This document shows positions 7,793-16,770 of a stretch of DNA of 36,578 bases, one piece after another; position 1 is the first letter of the stretch; every line of letters begins with the position of its first letter. The DNA is from Bdellovibrionales bacterium (GTDB lineage: Bacteria > Bdellovibrionota > UBA1018 > CAIMNF01). The DNA lies in contig JAGWXK010000016.1 in NCBI GenBank assembly GCA_018969905.1, positions 1 to 36,578 of the forward strand. The letters are read 5' to 3'. Below the pieces are notes generated by a model. The model was not told the origin of the DNA and did not search any database. It worked only from the letters and a program-made list of their open reading frames with translations. Both the position numbers and the translations under genes were made by a program.

Positions 7793-10342
7793 GTGGCTGG
7801 AATTCGCTGGAAGTCATTTAAACTGTATGTGTTGATTTTTCTTCTGGGAGGCTGGCCTGCGGCGGAAGAGTCCTTTCCCCAAACCTCACAGGTTTCCCGA
7901 AAATCAGGCGATGCCCGGCTGCAGGCTCTATTGAGTGAAGCAAGGGGGGAGTCCACTTGCGGTTTTGATCCTCTGACGTCCCGACATCCTGAGTTTGAAG
8001 CGGAACGGCTCAGAAATGAACAGAAGCTCGCGGAGGCAATGGATCGGAATTCGAGAGTGGCCTCCCAGATGTTGCTTGCCGACACAGTAGTCACTCTTCC
8101 GGTGGTATTTCATGTGATCCACCTGGGTGAGCCGGTCGGAGTCGGATCAAACATCTCCAATGCGCAAATCGAAAGCGCAATCACATCCTTGAACCAACAC
8201 TTCCGAAAAATGACGGGAACCACCGGAGATGGAGCCGGTGTGGACACAAAAATTCAGTTCGTTTTGGCCAAGCGGGATCCCAACAATCAACCCACCAATG
8301 GAATCATCCGGGTCAATGGAAGCTCCATTCCAAACTACCCGACCCTGGGGATCGAGGCATCCTCCGGCACTGGAGCGGTTGAGGAGAGCGTGAAAGCGCT
8401 CTCCACCTGGCCCCGCGACAAATACATAAATGTTTGGGTTGTGACAGAAATCGAGGGAAATAACGGAGGAGGTGGAATCCAGGGTTATGCCTATTTCCCA
8501 TTCAACAGTGCGATTGACGGGATCGTGATTCTTCACAGTGCCACCGGAACGCTCGGAACGGTAAAATCCTATACCAATCACGGAAAGACCCTTTCTCACG
8601 AGATGGGGCACTATCTGAATCTCTACCATACATTCAATGCGACCAGCTCGTGCACATCCGAGACAAGTTGTTCGGCCGGGGGGGATCGGGTGTGTGACAC
8701 TCCTGCCACTCCGCTCGGAGGCTCTTGCAGCAGTCCCCAGTGTTCGGGAACCCAACAGGTTGAGAATTACATGGATTATACCTCCCAGTCCTGTCAGGAC
8801 ATGTTCACTCAGGGACAAAAAGACCGCATGCGTTCAGCCTTGGATGTTTTGCGGCCTACCATGTTGACCACGCTAGGAGGAGTACCGCTCACGACACTGG
8901 ATGCCTCGATTGCGCCGTCCGGGATGCCCGGATTTTTGTGTGATTCAGGTTTCCAACCAAAGGCTTCGCTCACGAACCTCGGCTCATCCACCATCACATC
9001 GGCCACAGTGCGATACCGGATTGACGGAGGAGCGTGGGAGTCGGTCTCTTTCTCAGGAAGCCTTGTGACCGGAGTCTCCACCATCATCACTCTTCCCGCC
9101 ATCCCAAGTTTGAGTGCAGGCAATCACACGATCGAATTCAATGTCAATGCGCCGAATGGCGGCACCGATCAGAGCACAGCGAACAATTCCGCGACGGCTT
9201 CCTTCTCTGTTCCCTCCAATCCGGAAACCATCAATGTCTCGTTTACGCTCGATTTTTACGGTTCCGAAAATACCTACATCGGTTCTCAAAACGGAGTGAA
9301 TGTCTTCACAGGGGGACCATTCCAAAACGGATCGCAAGGTACGGTGGTAAACAACTATCACTGTCTTGCGCCCGGTTGTTACACAGTGAGTGTTCGGGAT
9401 CAGTTCAACGACGGGCAAAGCTTTACAACCGGCAGCTACAGGATCCTGAGTGGAGCCGGAGTCACTCTGGCCACAAATTCCGGCAACTGGGGATCCGTTC
9501 AAAACCATGAAATTTGTGTCGGTGGGGCGACCGGGGGCGGAGGCCCCACGCCAACTCCCAGCCCGAGTCCGGTTGCTGATTCCGTTCCTCCCTCGGTGAC
9601 CCTGACCTCACCCTCAGCGCCGGTGAATTTGAATGCATCCTCGAGTCCCACGATCACTCTGAGTGCGACGGCATCCGACAATGTGGGTGTGAGCCGCGTC
9701 GAGTTTTATCGGGGTTCCGTGCTGATCTTCACGGATTCAACCGCACCGTATTCGCTCTCCCTGAATACCACCTCGATCGGGGAGGGAAACTATGCTCTTC
9801 GGGCAAAGGCATTCGATGCGGCCGGGAACTCGTCCTTTTCAGCCTCAGTGAATCTTTTGATCGACTTGACTCCTCCGTCTGGATCGATCGCCTCACCCGC
9901 GCACCTCTCTACGCTCAGCGGTGCCTCAATCATGCTTTCCGCCACTGCATCCGATGGAGTCGGAATCGGACGGGTTGAATTTTACCGTAATGGAGCACTT
10001 CTTGGAAGCACTACGACCTCACCGTATCAATACAACTGGGATCTTTCAGCCCTTCCCGATGGCAGCCATACGATTGGAATCAAGATATTCGATACCGTGG
10101 GGAATTCTTTTTCTCCTTCCAGTGTGAATCTCATCAAAGGAGGCAGTTCCTCGTTGACCGGAGCGGTGACTGCCTCATTCGGAGGGGCGAGCATTGGCTG
10201 CTATACCCGCTCCCAAATCACCTCGTTTATGAGCAATTTCGGGTGTACCGGCGCATGCAATTCCTCGTTCGATGTCAATGGAGACTCGAGAATCGATACC
10301 CTGGATCTCACCGAAGTGATGGGGAGCATGTGCCATGAATGA
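7793..10342 (+). CDS. Secreted M43-like zinc metalloprotease with Ig-like and dockerin-like domains
   Basis: This 849-residue exported protein starts at GTG 7793, the only in-frame start after a stop at 7748, and has a signal peptide over residues 1-24. A pappalysin/cytophagalysin (M43) domain covers about residues 95-355. HEMGHYLNLYH supplies zinc ligands His269, His273 and His279 with catalytic Glu270, and ENYMDYT has the Met-turn Met327. A CARDB-like domain follows (about 365-480), then a beta domain (to about 575), a Pro/Thr/Ser linker, and two similar Ig-like domains (about 595-785; each has LSATASD then RVEFYR). Near the C-terminus DVNGDSRIDTLDLTE is a dockerin-like calcium loop. It probably digests protein outside the cell. 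The stop overlaps the next start by eight bases. Confidence 0.82.
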   Translation: MAGIRWKSFKLYVLIFLLGGWPAAEESFPQTSQVSRKSGDARLQALLSEARGESTCGFDPLTSRHPEFEAERLRNEQKLAEAMDRNSRVASQMLLADTVVTLPVVFHVIHLGEPVGVGSNISNAQIESAITSLNQHFRKMTGTTGDGAGVDTKIQFVLAKRDPNNQPTNGIIRVNGSSIPNYPTLGIEASSGTGAVEESVKALSTWPRDKYINVWVVTEIEGNNGGGGIQGYAYFPFNSAIDGIVILHSATGTLGTVKSYTNHGKTLSHEMGHYLNLYHTFNATSSCTSETSCSAGGDRVCDTPATPLGGSCSSPQCSGTQQVENYMDYTSQSCQDMFTQGQKDRMRSALDVLRPTMLTTLGGVPLTTLDASIAPSGMPGFLCDSGFQPKASLTNLGSSTITSATVRYRIDGGAWESVSFSGSLVTGVSTIITLPAIPSLSAGNHTIEFNVNAPNGGTDQSTANNSATASFSVPSNPETINVSFTLDFYGSENTYIGSQNGVNVFTGGPFQNGSQGTVVNNYHCLAPGCYTVSVRDQFNDGQSFTTGSYRILSGAGVTLATNSGNWGSVQNHEICVGGATGGGGPTPTPSPSPVADSVPPSVTLTSPSAPVNLNASSSPTITLSATASDNVGVSRVEFYRGSVLIFTDSTAPYSLSLNTTSIGEGNYALRAKAFDAAGNSSFSASVNLLIDLTPPSGSIASPAHLSTLSGASIMLSATASDGVGIGRVEFYRNGALLGSTTTSPYQYNWDLSALPDGSHTIGIKIFDTVGNSFSPSSVNLIKGGSSSLTGAVTASFGGASIGCYTRSQITSFMSNFGCTGACNSSFDVNGDSRIDTLDLTEVMGSMCHE

Positions 10343-11828
10343 CTTCAGAAACCGACTTTCCGCATTCCTCTTTTTTGGTCTTGTCGGCTGTACAGAAATT
10401 CGGGGAGTTACGAAAAGCCCCCTTGATTCCGGAGTGGTCTCGGACACGGAGGCTGCAATTTCCTTGAAACTTCCCAATGGTTCCCGCTCTGTTACAACTT
10501 CAAACGGGTATGTCACCCTGGGCTGTGCCAATGACTTCCTATCCAATTTCTGTTTCTCGGTTCTGACCAATGGAGGTGTGAAGGTGCGGGAAGTGGGAGA
10601 TCTTCCAAAGCTCGCTCTTCCTGCGGGTGGATACGTGGTTGCAAGTTCAATCGCGTTTCTGCCACCCAACGATGTGGTGATTGTGGGCCACACCAGTGGA
10701 AATCTCGGCGAAGTGCAAGGGGGGGCGGGGGATGGCTTCGTGGCGCGCTATTCTCTTGGGGGCCCCAGGGTGTGGATCAAACAATTCGGCCAAACCACGC
10801 TCGGTTCGGCGAACACCAATCAGCGGGAGGATTTTTTTGATGTTGCGGTGGACTCAACCGGAAATATCTATGTTGCTGGAAGGACACGCAGCCATTTTCG
10901 TGCCACAGGGAGCGATTCCGCCAATGCTGGAAACTATGATGCGCTTCTATTGAAACTGGATCCGAATGGAAATCTTCTTTGGCGAAAAATGAACGGTACG
11001 GTGAGTGACGAAGAGTACCGCAGGGTTGTGGTCACGGCACAGGGCCAGATTCTTGCGGCCGGGCATTCCTGCGGAAACCTCTTTGAGGTGAATGCCGGGC
11101 TCACCACTGAAGCTGGATACAATGCTAATGCTGCATGTCCTACAGAAAACTTTCGTGATGTGATCTTGAGTGCCTTTTCATCAAGTGGCGCTTCGGTTTA
11201 CAACAGACAACTGGGCAAAGTTTCGCTCACCGCGGGAAAGGGAACCGGGTCGGATGTCGTCTTTGACCTGAATGTGAATTCAACGGGAGAGATCTTCATG
11301 ACCGGCACCACCACTTCCAGTTACGGGAAATCATTAAATGCTTCATTCAATGGGGAAACCCATGGCGGGATGGGGGACATTTATGTCTCGAAACTGAATT
11401 CAAACGGAATCCTTCAGTGGACGCGCATGTGGGGGGCCTCCCTTGCCGGATCCTCAAAGGTGGATGTCGGCAAAAGAATCCTCCCGATTCAGGAAACAGG
11501 TGAGATCCTCGTCTGCGCAGAAACTCTGGGCAATCTTCTTGAAGCGCAGGGTGGTGGAGTGATTTCTGGAGGAAACCCGGTTCAGGGCAAGGGAGATCTT
11601 GTTTTGATCAGACTTTCCGCCTCCGGTGCCACGTTGGGACAATCCCAGTGGGGCAATGCAAATATGGGTGCTGCGCGTGCATCCGAAAAGGAAACCTGTG
11701 GTTCATTGATCAAGGCAGGCACGCAAGTGGTGCTGTTTGGAACTTCGGACGGCCAGATTTTTTCAAATGGAAGCGGCTCTGCATTCCTGGTCCGGGGTCT
11801 TGCATCCGAATATGAGCTGATCCGCTAA
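10335..11828 (+). CDS. Lipoprotein with SBBP-type beta-propeller repeats
   Basis: This 497-residue protein has a clean lipobox GLVGC (Cys19) after a short hydrophobic signal, so it is a lipoprotein. The body is a string of repeats of the form 'D-x-F/Y-V-A-R/K-Y/L ... G ... W ... D ... G-N-I-Y-V-A-G'. Examples are GDGFVARYSLG, DSTGNIYVAGRTRSHF, YDALLLKLDPNGNLLWRK and IYVSKLNSNGILQWTRMWG. This is the SBBP beta-propeller repeat pattern seen in secreted bacterial proteins. The ligand is unknown. Its start lies inside the protease stop (ATGAATGA), so the two are translated together and may act together at the cell surface. It converges on kup with a 4-base overlap. Confidence 0.75.
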   Translation: MNDFRNRLSAFLFFGLVGCTEIRGVTKSPLDSGVVSDTEAAISLKLPNGSRSVTTSNGYVTLGCANDFLSNFCFSVLTNGGVKVREVGDLPKLALPAGGYVVASSIAFLPPNDVVIVGHTSGNLGEVQGGAGDGFVARYSLGGPRVWIKQFGQTTLGSANTNQREDFFDVAVDSTGNIYVAGRTRSHFRATGSDSANAGNYDALLLKLDPNGNLLWRKMNGTVSDEEYRRVVVTAQGQILAAGHSCGNLFEVNAGLTTEAGYNANAACPTENFRDVILSAFSSSGASVYNRQLGKVSLTAGKGTGSDVVFDLNVNSTGEIFMTGTTTSSYGKSLNASFNGETHGGMGDIYVSKLNSNGILQWTRMWGASLAGSSKVDVGKRILPIQETGEILVCAETLGNLLEAQGGGVISGGNPVQGKGDLVLIRLSASGATLGQSQWGNANMGAARASEKETCGSLIKAGTQVVLFGTSDGQIFSNGSGSAFLVRGLASEYELIR

Positions 11829-13723
11829 AGATCAATTTGGGTTCCAAGTTCGAGGACCTGGTTTGGCGGCAACCCGAAGTAATCGGTCGCGTTTCGCGCA
11901 TTCCTTGACAGGAACGAGAAGATCGCCTGCTTCACTCGCGACATCTCTCCCGCATTTCGCTCGACAAAGGTTTCATGGCCAAGCACGTAGAGAAGGTCAT
12001 CGACATTCTGGTCGGGGAGCTCGAGCTTTTCAAACGCCACTTTCATCACTCTCGGAATGTCGGGAAGCTCCATGAATCCATACTTGATGATCACGCGGTA
12101 AAAGCCATTGGACAGCTCTGAGACTTGAACCCGGTCGCCCTCGCAATTGGGTTTGCATGCGTAAGGAACGTTTTCGGAGGTCACGGTAAGAAGAACCACC
12201 CGCTGATGAAGCGAGCGGAACCGGTTCACCATTCGCATCACCACCGGAGGAACGCCGTTTGAGTTTGAGGCCATGAAGACGCCCGTTCCGGGCACGCGGA
12301 AGCTCACCTTGGATTTGATGTTTGCGAGAAAGTCATCTAGCGGTGGAGAGTTTTCCTCAAAATGCCTGGAGAGAAGGCTTCGCCCCATCTTCCAGGTCCA
12401 CATGATTAGAAAAAAGAAAGTGCCGATGAAGACGGGGATCCAGCCGCCTACAAAAAATTTCATCGAGTTCGCAATGAAAAAAGGGATATCCACTGAATAA
12501 AATAGGATCAGGATCCCAAAAGACAAAGCTGGATGCCACTTCCATCGATATCGGGTCACAAGAAAGAAAATCAGGGAGGTAATGCTCATCGTGCCAGTGA
12601 CAGCAAGTCCATAGGCTGCAGCAAGTTTGCTTGAGGCCTGAAATTCAAGTACAATCGCGATGCAAAGAATCGCAAGAGCCGTATTGATGAAAGGCACATA
12701 GATTTGGCCTTCTCCCTCTTCGGATGTGTGCTTCACGGTCAGGCGCGGAAAGAAACCAAGGCGTATTGCCTGGCTGGTAAGGGAATACGCACCTGATATG
12801 AGCGCCTGAGAGGCAATCACGGCCGCTGCAGTCGCAAGGAAGATCATCGGGTAGAGGAGCTGCTCGGGCACCATTCCATAAAAAGGATTTGTGGCAAGCT
12901 CGGGGTGAGCAATCAGGAGCGCGCCTTGACCGAGATAATTGAGAAGCAAACAAGGAAAAACCAAAAAGAGCCAGGCTACCTGAATTGGCTTTCTACCGAA
13001 ATGTCCCATGTCGGCATAAAGCGCCTCGCTTCCAGTCACCGCAAGTACCACTGAGCCAAGCATTCGGAATCCATGAAAACCGTGTTCTCTAAAAAAATTG
13101 ATTCCGTACACAGGAGAAAGACCCTTTAGGATCTCGGGCGCATCGAAGATGTGCATGAGCCCCAAAACTCCAAGCGCACCAAACCAGATGAGCATGATCG
13201 GGCCGAAGTAGCTTCCGATCTTGTGCGTCCCGCTCTTTTGGACACTGAAAAGGGCGATTAGAATGGCCAGGGTCAGGGGAACCACGAAATGTTCGAATTC
13301 GGGAGAAACCACTTTCAACCCTTCAACTGCGGACAGCACTGAGATCGCAGGGGTAATGACCCCTTCTCCAAAAAGCAAGGAAGCGCCGGCAATGACGAAC
13401 ATGGCGGCAACTCCCACTTGTCCTGGCTTTGGAACCTTGAGGTGATCGGGGAGGAGCGCCATGAGAGCCATGATTCCTCCCTCTCCCCGGTTGTCTGCGC
13501 GCATGAGGAAGAAAATGTACTTTAGAGTTACGATGATCAAAAGAGACCAAAAGATCAACGAGACCAGACCGAAGAGATTGGCAGGGATCTGTGCGCTTAC
13601 TCCATGGGCCGGATTTACGCACTCGCTGATCGTATAAAGAGGACTGGTGCCGATGTCACCAAATACGACGCCAAGCGCCCCAAGCGTCAGGGGCAACATT
13701 CTTCGAGATGATTTTGCTTTCAT
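11825..13723 (-). CDS. kup: Low-affinity potassium transporter Kup
   Basis: This 632-residue membrane protein has the expected length (E. coli Kup is 622). The N-terminal segment LGALGVVFGDIGTSPLYTI is the family signature. About twelve transmembrane segments follow (to about residue 440), then a soluble C-terminal domain (about 450-632). Conserved blocks include GGIMALMAL, GDGVITPA-like FGEGVITPAISVLSAVEGL and LYADMGHFG. Kup imports K+ with protons at the inner membrane. The ATG at 13723 overlaps the mutS stop by four bases, so kup is translationally coupled to mutS, an odd functional pairing. The stop overlaps that of the convergent lipoprotein gene by 4 bases. Confidence 0.94.
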   Translation of the reverse strand: MKAKSSRRMLPLTLGALGVVFGDIGTSPLYTISECVNPAHGVSAQIPANLFGLVSLIFWSLLIIVTLKYIFFLMRADNRGEGGIMALMALLPDHLKVPKPGQVGVAAMFVIAGASLLFGEGVITPAISVLSAVEGLKVVSPEFEHFVVPLTLAILIALFSVQKSGTHKIGSYFGPIMLIWFGALGVLGLMHIFDAPEILKGLSPVYGINFFREHGFHGFRMLGSVVLAVTGSEALYADMGHFGRKPIQVAWLFLVFPCLLLNYLGQGALLIAHPELATNPFYGMVPEQLLYPMIFLATAAAVIASQALISGAYSLTSQAIRLGFFPRLTVKHTSEEGEGQIYVPFINTALAILCIAIVLEFQASSKLAAAYGLAVTGTMSITSLIFFLVTRYRWKWHPALSFGILILFYSVDIPFFIANSMKFFVGGWIPVFIGTFFFLIMWTWKMGRSLLSRHFEENSPPLDDFLANIKSKVSFRVPGTGVFMASNSNGVPPVVMRMVNRFRSLHQRVVLLTVTSENVPYACKPNCEGDRVQVSELSNGFYRVIIKYGFMELPDIPRVMKVAFEKLELPDQNVDDLLYVLGHETFVERNAGEMSRVKQAIFSFLSRNARNATDYFGLPPNQVLELGTQIDL

Positions 13724-16347
13724 GGGGACTTTGCTCCGAGATGTCTATCTTTCAGCCCGGAGAGGAGTTGGATTGCGTCAATCGGGCGGATGAGGTTTAC
13801 GTCAATCGAATCAAGCTCCTCGCGAAGCTCGTCGCGTTCGGTCTCGCTGGGTTCTGGTGTTGCAGGCACGGAAATAGAATCAAATAGCGAGAATTGTGAA
13901 GAGGCCTCAACCGGTCCCTTGGCCGGCTTTTCGAGATCCTTCAGAATCGTCCAAGACTTCTTGACTACCTCTTTTGGGAGGCCTGCAAGCTCCGCAACCT
14001 GGATCCCGAAACTCTTTGAGGATTTGCCGAGCGCCATCTCATAGAGAAACGTAAGCTTCCCGTTTTTGTCCAGAACCTTCATGTAGGCATTTCGGATGCC
14101 GGTGTGCTTTGATTCAAGGGCCGTGAGCTCGTGGTAATGGGTGGCGAACACGATTCTGGCATTTGATTTCTCGTGGAGATATTCCAGAGCCGCTTGAGCG
14201 ACGCTCATTCCATCATAGGTCGATGTTCCACGGCCGATTTCGTCAAGAACGACAAAGGACCTTGAATCAGCATGATTCAAGATGTGGGCAAGCTCCACCA
14301 TCTCGACCATGAAGGTGCTTTGGCCTTTGGCAATCGCGTCGTGGGCGCCGATTCGGGTGAAAAGCGAGTGGAAAACACCCCAGTGAGCCTCGATTGCAGG
14401 AACCGGTGCCCCGATTTGGCCCAAAAGTATGATCTGGGCCATTTGGCGCATAAGGGTGGATTTTCCGCCCATGTTCGGGCCGGTAATGATCAAGGTCCGC
14501 GAGCTGGCCGGATCCATCTCGACATCATTGGGAACAAAAGAGCCCTTAAGCACGGAATCCACAACTGGGTGGCGTGAGCCCTTTAAAACATACCCGAAGC
14601 CGTCATCGATCTTTGGAAAGGTCCAACCGGGTCTTGAGGCCAGAAATGCTAAGGAAACTAGGCCATCGAGCACACCGATCGCAGCGGAGAGCCGCTTGCT
14701 TGCTTCGGAAACATCCCGAAGGTCCTGAACCAGGGTTTCAAAAAGTTTTGCCTCGAGCGCACGCCTTCGGGTGGAAGCAGAGAGGATTTCCTCCTCGAAT
14801 TTCTTGAGTTCCTCGGTGAAGAAGCGTTCGCCTCCCACCATGGTTTGCTTGCGCTGGTAGTGAGCGGGCACGAGCTTCAAATTTGCACTCGAAATCTCGA
14901 TGAAATAGCCAAAAACACGGTTGTATTTTACCTTAAGCGAGGAGATGCCGGTGGCCTCCCTCTCGCGTGTTTCGAGTTCGATCAAAAAGCGCTCACCCTC
15001 GGTGGTCAGATCAATCAAACGATCGAGCTCGGTGTTGGTTCCACGCTCGAAGATATTCCCTTCGCGGGTGTGAGTGGGCGCATCGGGTTTTTGGGTTTTG
15101 AGAATTCGCTCCGAAAGAGGGGCTAAAATTTCGCGCGTGGAGGCAAAAGTCTCAAAAAGTTCTTTCAAATCAGGCGAGCTCAGGCCTGCAAGGCGATCGG
15201 TGAAGCGGAACGCGGCCGCAAGTGAGGTTCCGAAGGCATAGGTGTCGCGGGGGTGCGCAAGGCCTGCGGAGATCCGTCCCAAGATCCGGTCGAGATCATA
15301 CACTTGTTTCAGGTCCTGATTGAGCTGGCTTGCAAACAATGATTCTTTCGAAAGCTCCTGCACCGCTTGTTGGCGAAGTCTCAGGGTTTTCAGATCCTTC
15401 AAGGGAGCAAGAAGCTCGCCTTGCAAAAACCGGGAACCCATGGAAGTGGCGCACAAGGAAATGTTCTGAAAGAAATCGGCAGTATCGAGATGGGCATGGG
15501 TTTCGGGCCCCACACTCATCCGGTCGCTCTCGGTGATCGGCTTTGGCTCGTGGAGATGGGCCAGGGTTTCCTGGCCTTGAGATCGAAGCACATACTGAAC
15601 CAGCATCGCAAGAGACCTTTTTGCTGCAGGCGATTCCAGAAGGGGATGGAGCACGAGTTTGCCAAAAATTCGCTGCAGGAGCGGGAGCTCTTCGCTTGAA
15701 GAAACCAAATTGGAGGCAACATCCTCGATCAAAACAGAACCGCGGGATTCCAGCAGTTCAAGAAGCTCGATCGGGGTTTTTGAGGAGCTGTTCAAAAAGT
15801 GCCGGATGTCGGAAAGCCGTGGCTCGGACAAAAGACGGTCGAGTGCAACTGCCGCACTCAATCGGATCTCGCCGGTCGCAGGCTCCAAAAGGGCAAGGCA
15901 ATATGACTTTCCCTCCGCAGGAGTGATCGTGGCAAGGAACCTTGGTCGGTTTCCCTCGCCCAGTTCGAATTGCACGGCCGGAGAAAAGGTTCGGATGATT
16001 TTTCGCTCGACGATTCCTTTGACCTGGTCCGCGGTAACTCCCTCGGGCAGGATTTGCTCTGCAATCGCGACTTTTTTTCCGTGGCTCAGGAGTTTTTGAA
16101 TGTAGGCAGTGGCGCTGTGAAACGGCACACCCGCCATCGGGATCGGGTTTTCGCTACGCTTGTCACGGGACGTGAGTGTCACTCCCAGGATCGGAGCGGC
16201 CAGGACCGCGTCTTCTCCGAAAAGTTCGTAAAAATCGCCCATGCGGAAAAATAGAATCGAATCCGGGGCTTGTTCCTTAAGGCGCAAAAACTGTTTCATC
16301 AATGGTGTCGAGCACTCGGGAGCGCTCGGATCAAGCCTGAATGTCAT
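13720..16347 (-). CDS. mutS: DNA mismatch repair protein MutS
   Basis: This 875-residue protein recognises mismatches and starts mismatch repair. The N-terminal mismatch-reading motif is FFRMGDFYELF (Phe-x-Glu). Connector, lever and clamp domains follow; KYNRVFGYFIEIS lies in the clamp/lever part. The ATPase has Walker A GPNMGGKSTLMRQ (about residue 622), the signature FVVLDEIGRGTSTYDGMS and FATHYHELT. I chose ATG 16347 because it aligns with MutS N-termini. A TTG at 16368 would add seven residues; neither has a clear Shine-Dalgarno sequence. It leads a two-gene unit with kup. No mutL is in the window. Confidence 0.96.
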   Translation of the reverse strand: MTFRLDPSAPECSTPLMKQFLRLKEQAPDSILFFRMGDFYELFGEDAVLAAPILGVTLTSRDKRSENPIPMAGVPFHSATAYIQKLLSHGKKVAIAEQILPEGVTADQVKGIVERKIIRTFSPAVQFELGEGNRPRFLATITPAEGKSYCLALLEPATGEIRLSAAVALDRLLSEPRLSDIRHFLNSSSKTPIELLELLESRGSVLIEDVASNLVSSSEELPLLQRIFGKLVLHPLLESPAAKRSLAMLVQYVLRSQGQETLAHLHEPKPITESDRMSVGPETHAHLDTADFFQNISLCATSMGSRFLQGELLAPLKDLKTLRLRQQAVQELSKESLFASQLNQDLKQVYDLDRILGRISAGLAHPRDTYAFGTSLAAAFRFTDRLAGLSSPDLKELFETFASTREILAPLSERILKTQKPDAPTHTREGNIFERGTNTELDRLIDLTTEGERFLIELETREREATGISSLKVKYNRVFGYFIEISSANLKLVPAHYQRKQTMVGGERFFTEELKKFEEEILSASTRRRALEAKLFETLVQDLRDVSEASKRLSAAIGVLDGLVSLAFLASRPGWTFPKIDDGFGYVLKGSRHPVVDSVLKGSFVPNDVEMDPASSRTLIITGPNMGGKSTLMRQMAQIILLGQIGAPVPAIEAHWGVFHSLFTRIGAHDAIAKGQSTFMVEMVELAHILNHADSRSFVVLDEIGRGTSTYDGMSVAQAALEYLHEKSNARIVFATHYHELTALESKHTGIRNAYMKVLDKNGKLTFLYEMALGKSSKSFGIQVAELAGLPKEVVKKSWTILKDLEKPAKGPVEASSQFSLFDSISVPATPEPSETERDELREELDSIDVNLIRPIDAIQLLSGLKDRHLGAKSP

Positions 16348-16410
16348 GGTGGGTTCCGGTTTTAGCAAAAGGGGGGAGGACCTTCCAAATAAAAACTGGG
16401 CTCATTCAAA

Positions 16411-16601
16411 CTGCCCCCGAAGATTGGGTACAGGAGAGCCCCTTGGGATTGAATCCCTCTGATTTCAATGGGGTTTTGCCGACTCCCGCGAGTCCGGACT
16501 GACAAGAGCGAAGCCAAAGGACGCGGCTCGGCTAAAAAACCTATAGAATTCAATGGTTTTTCAAGTCCAAGGACTCGCCCATACCCAATCTTCGGGTGCA
16601 G
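16411..16601 (+). ncRNA. ssrS: Candidate 6S RNA (long rod-shaped hairpin)
   Basis: The 423-base gap between mutS and miaB holds a 191-base imperfect inverted repeat and no credible open frame. Fifteen bases at 16416-16430 (CCCGAAGATTGGGTA) are perfectly complementary to 16582-16596. Pairing extends outward through CTGC/GCAG and inward, with small internal loops, to about base 38. An asymmetric bubble follows (about 16449-16465 opposite about 16540-16560). An apical stem then pairs about 16466-16490 with about 16513-16538. Closing stem, central bubble, apical stem and a length near 190 is the outline of 6S RNA, which traps housekeeping RNA polymerase by mimicking an open promoter. On the plus strand the right side of the bubble can form a small AAAAACC/GGTTTTT hairpin. 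I prefer plus for this and a slight sequence likeness to E. coli 6S, but strand is uncertain and no strong promoter is visible. A structured transposon remnant is the alternative. I see nothing else in 16602-16700. Confidence 0.5.
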
Positions 16602-16702
16602 CTGGAGAGGCCATGATGGGCCACAAACTCCGTTCCAGATCTTCCCCTCCTGTGGTAGGTTCACGGGGCTCTGAATTTACCAGATCCCTCTGGAATGAAG
16701 GC

Positions 16703-16731
16703 TGATCAAAAAGCCGACTAAACAATATACT
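16703..16731 (+). promoter_or_regulatory. Probable miaB promoter
   Basis: TATACT at 16726-16731 is a good -10 element. It is 17 bases from a weak -35 (TGATCA, 16703-16708). Transcription would start near 16738 and give a leader of about 33 bases. The leader contains a strong Shine-Dalgarno sequence, AAGGAGG, at about 16760-16766, just before the ATG at 16771. Confidence 0.45.
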
Positions 16732-16770
16732 TTGGGCCGGATTTAACAGCCGCAGTCCGAAGGAGGAACC

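Noticed and set aside
7747-7820. ATG-started frame (MKKTPRKYPMFRWVDCGW and on) before the metalloprotease
   Set aside because: It ends after 24 codons in a different frame. The GTG at 7793 gives a complete signal peptide, so a frameshifted start is not needed.
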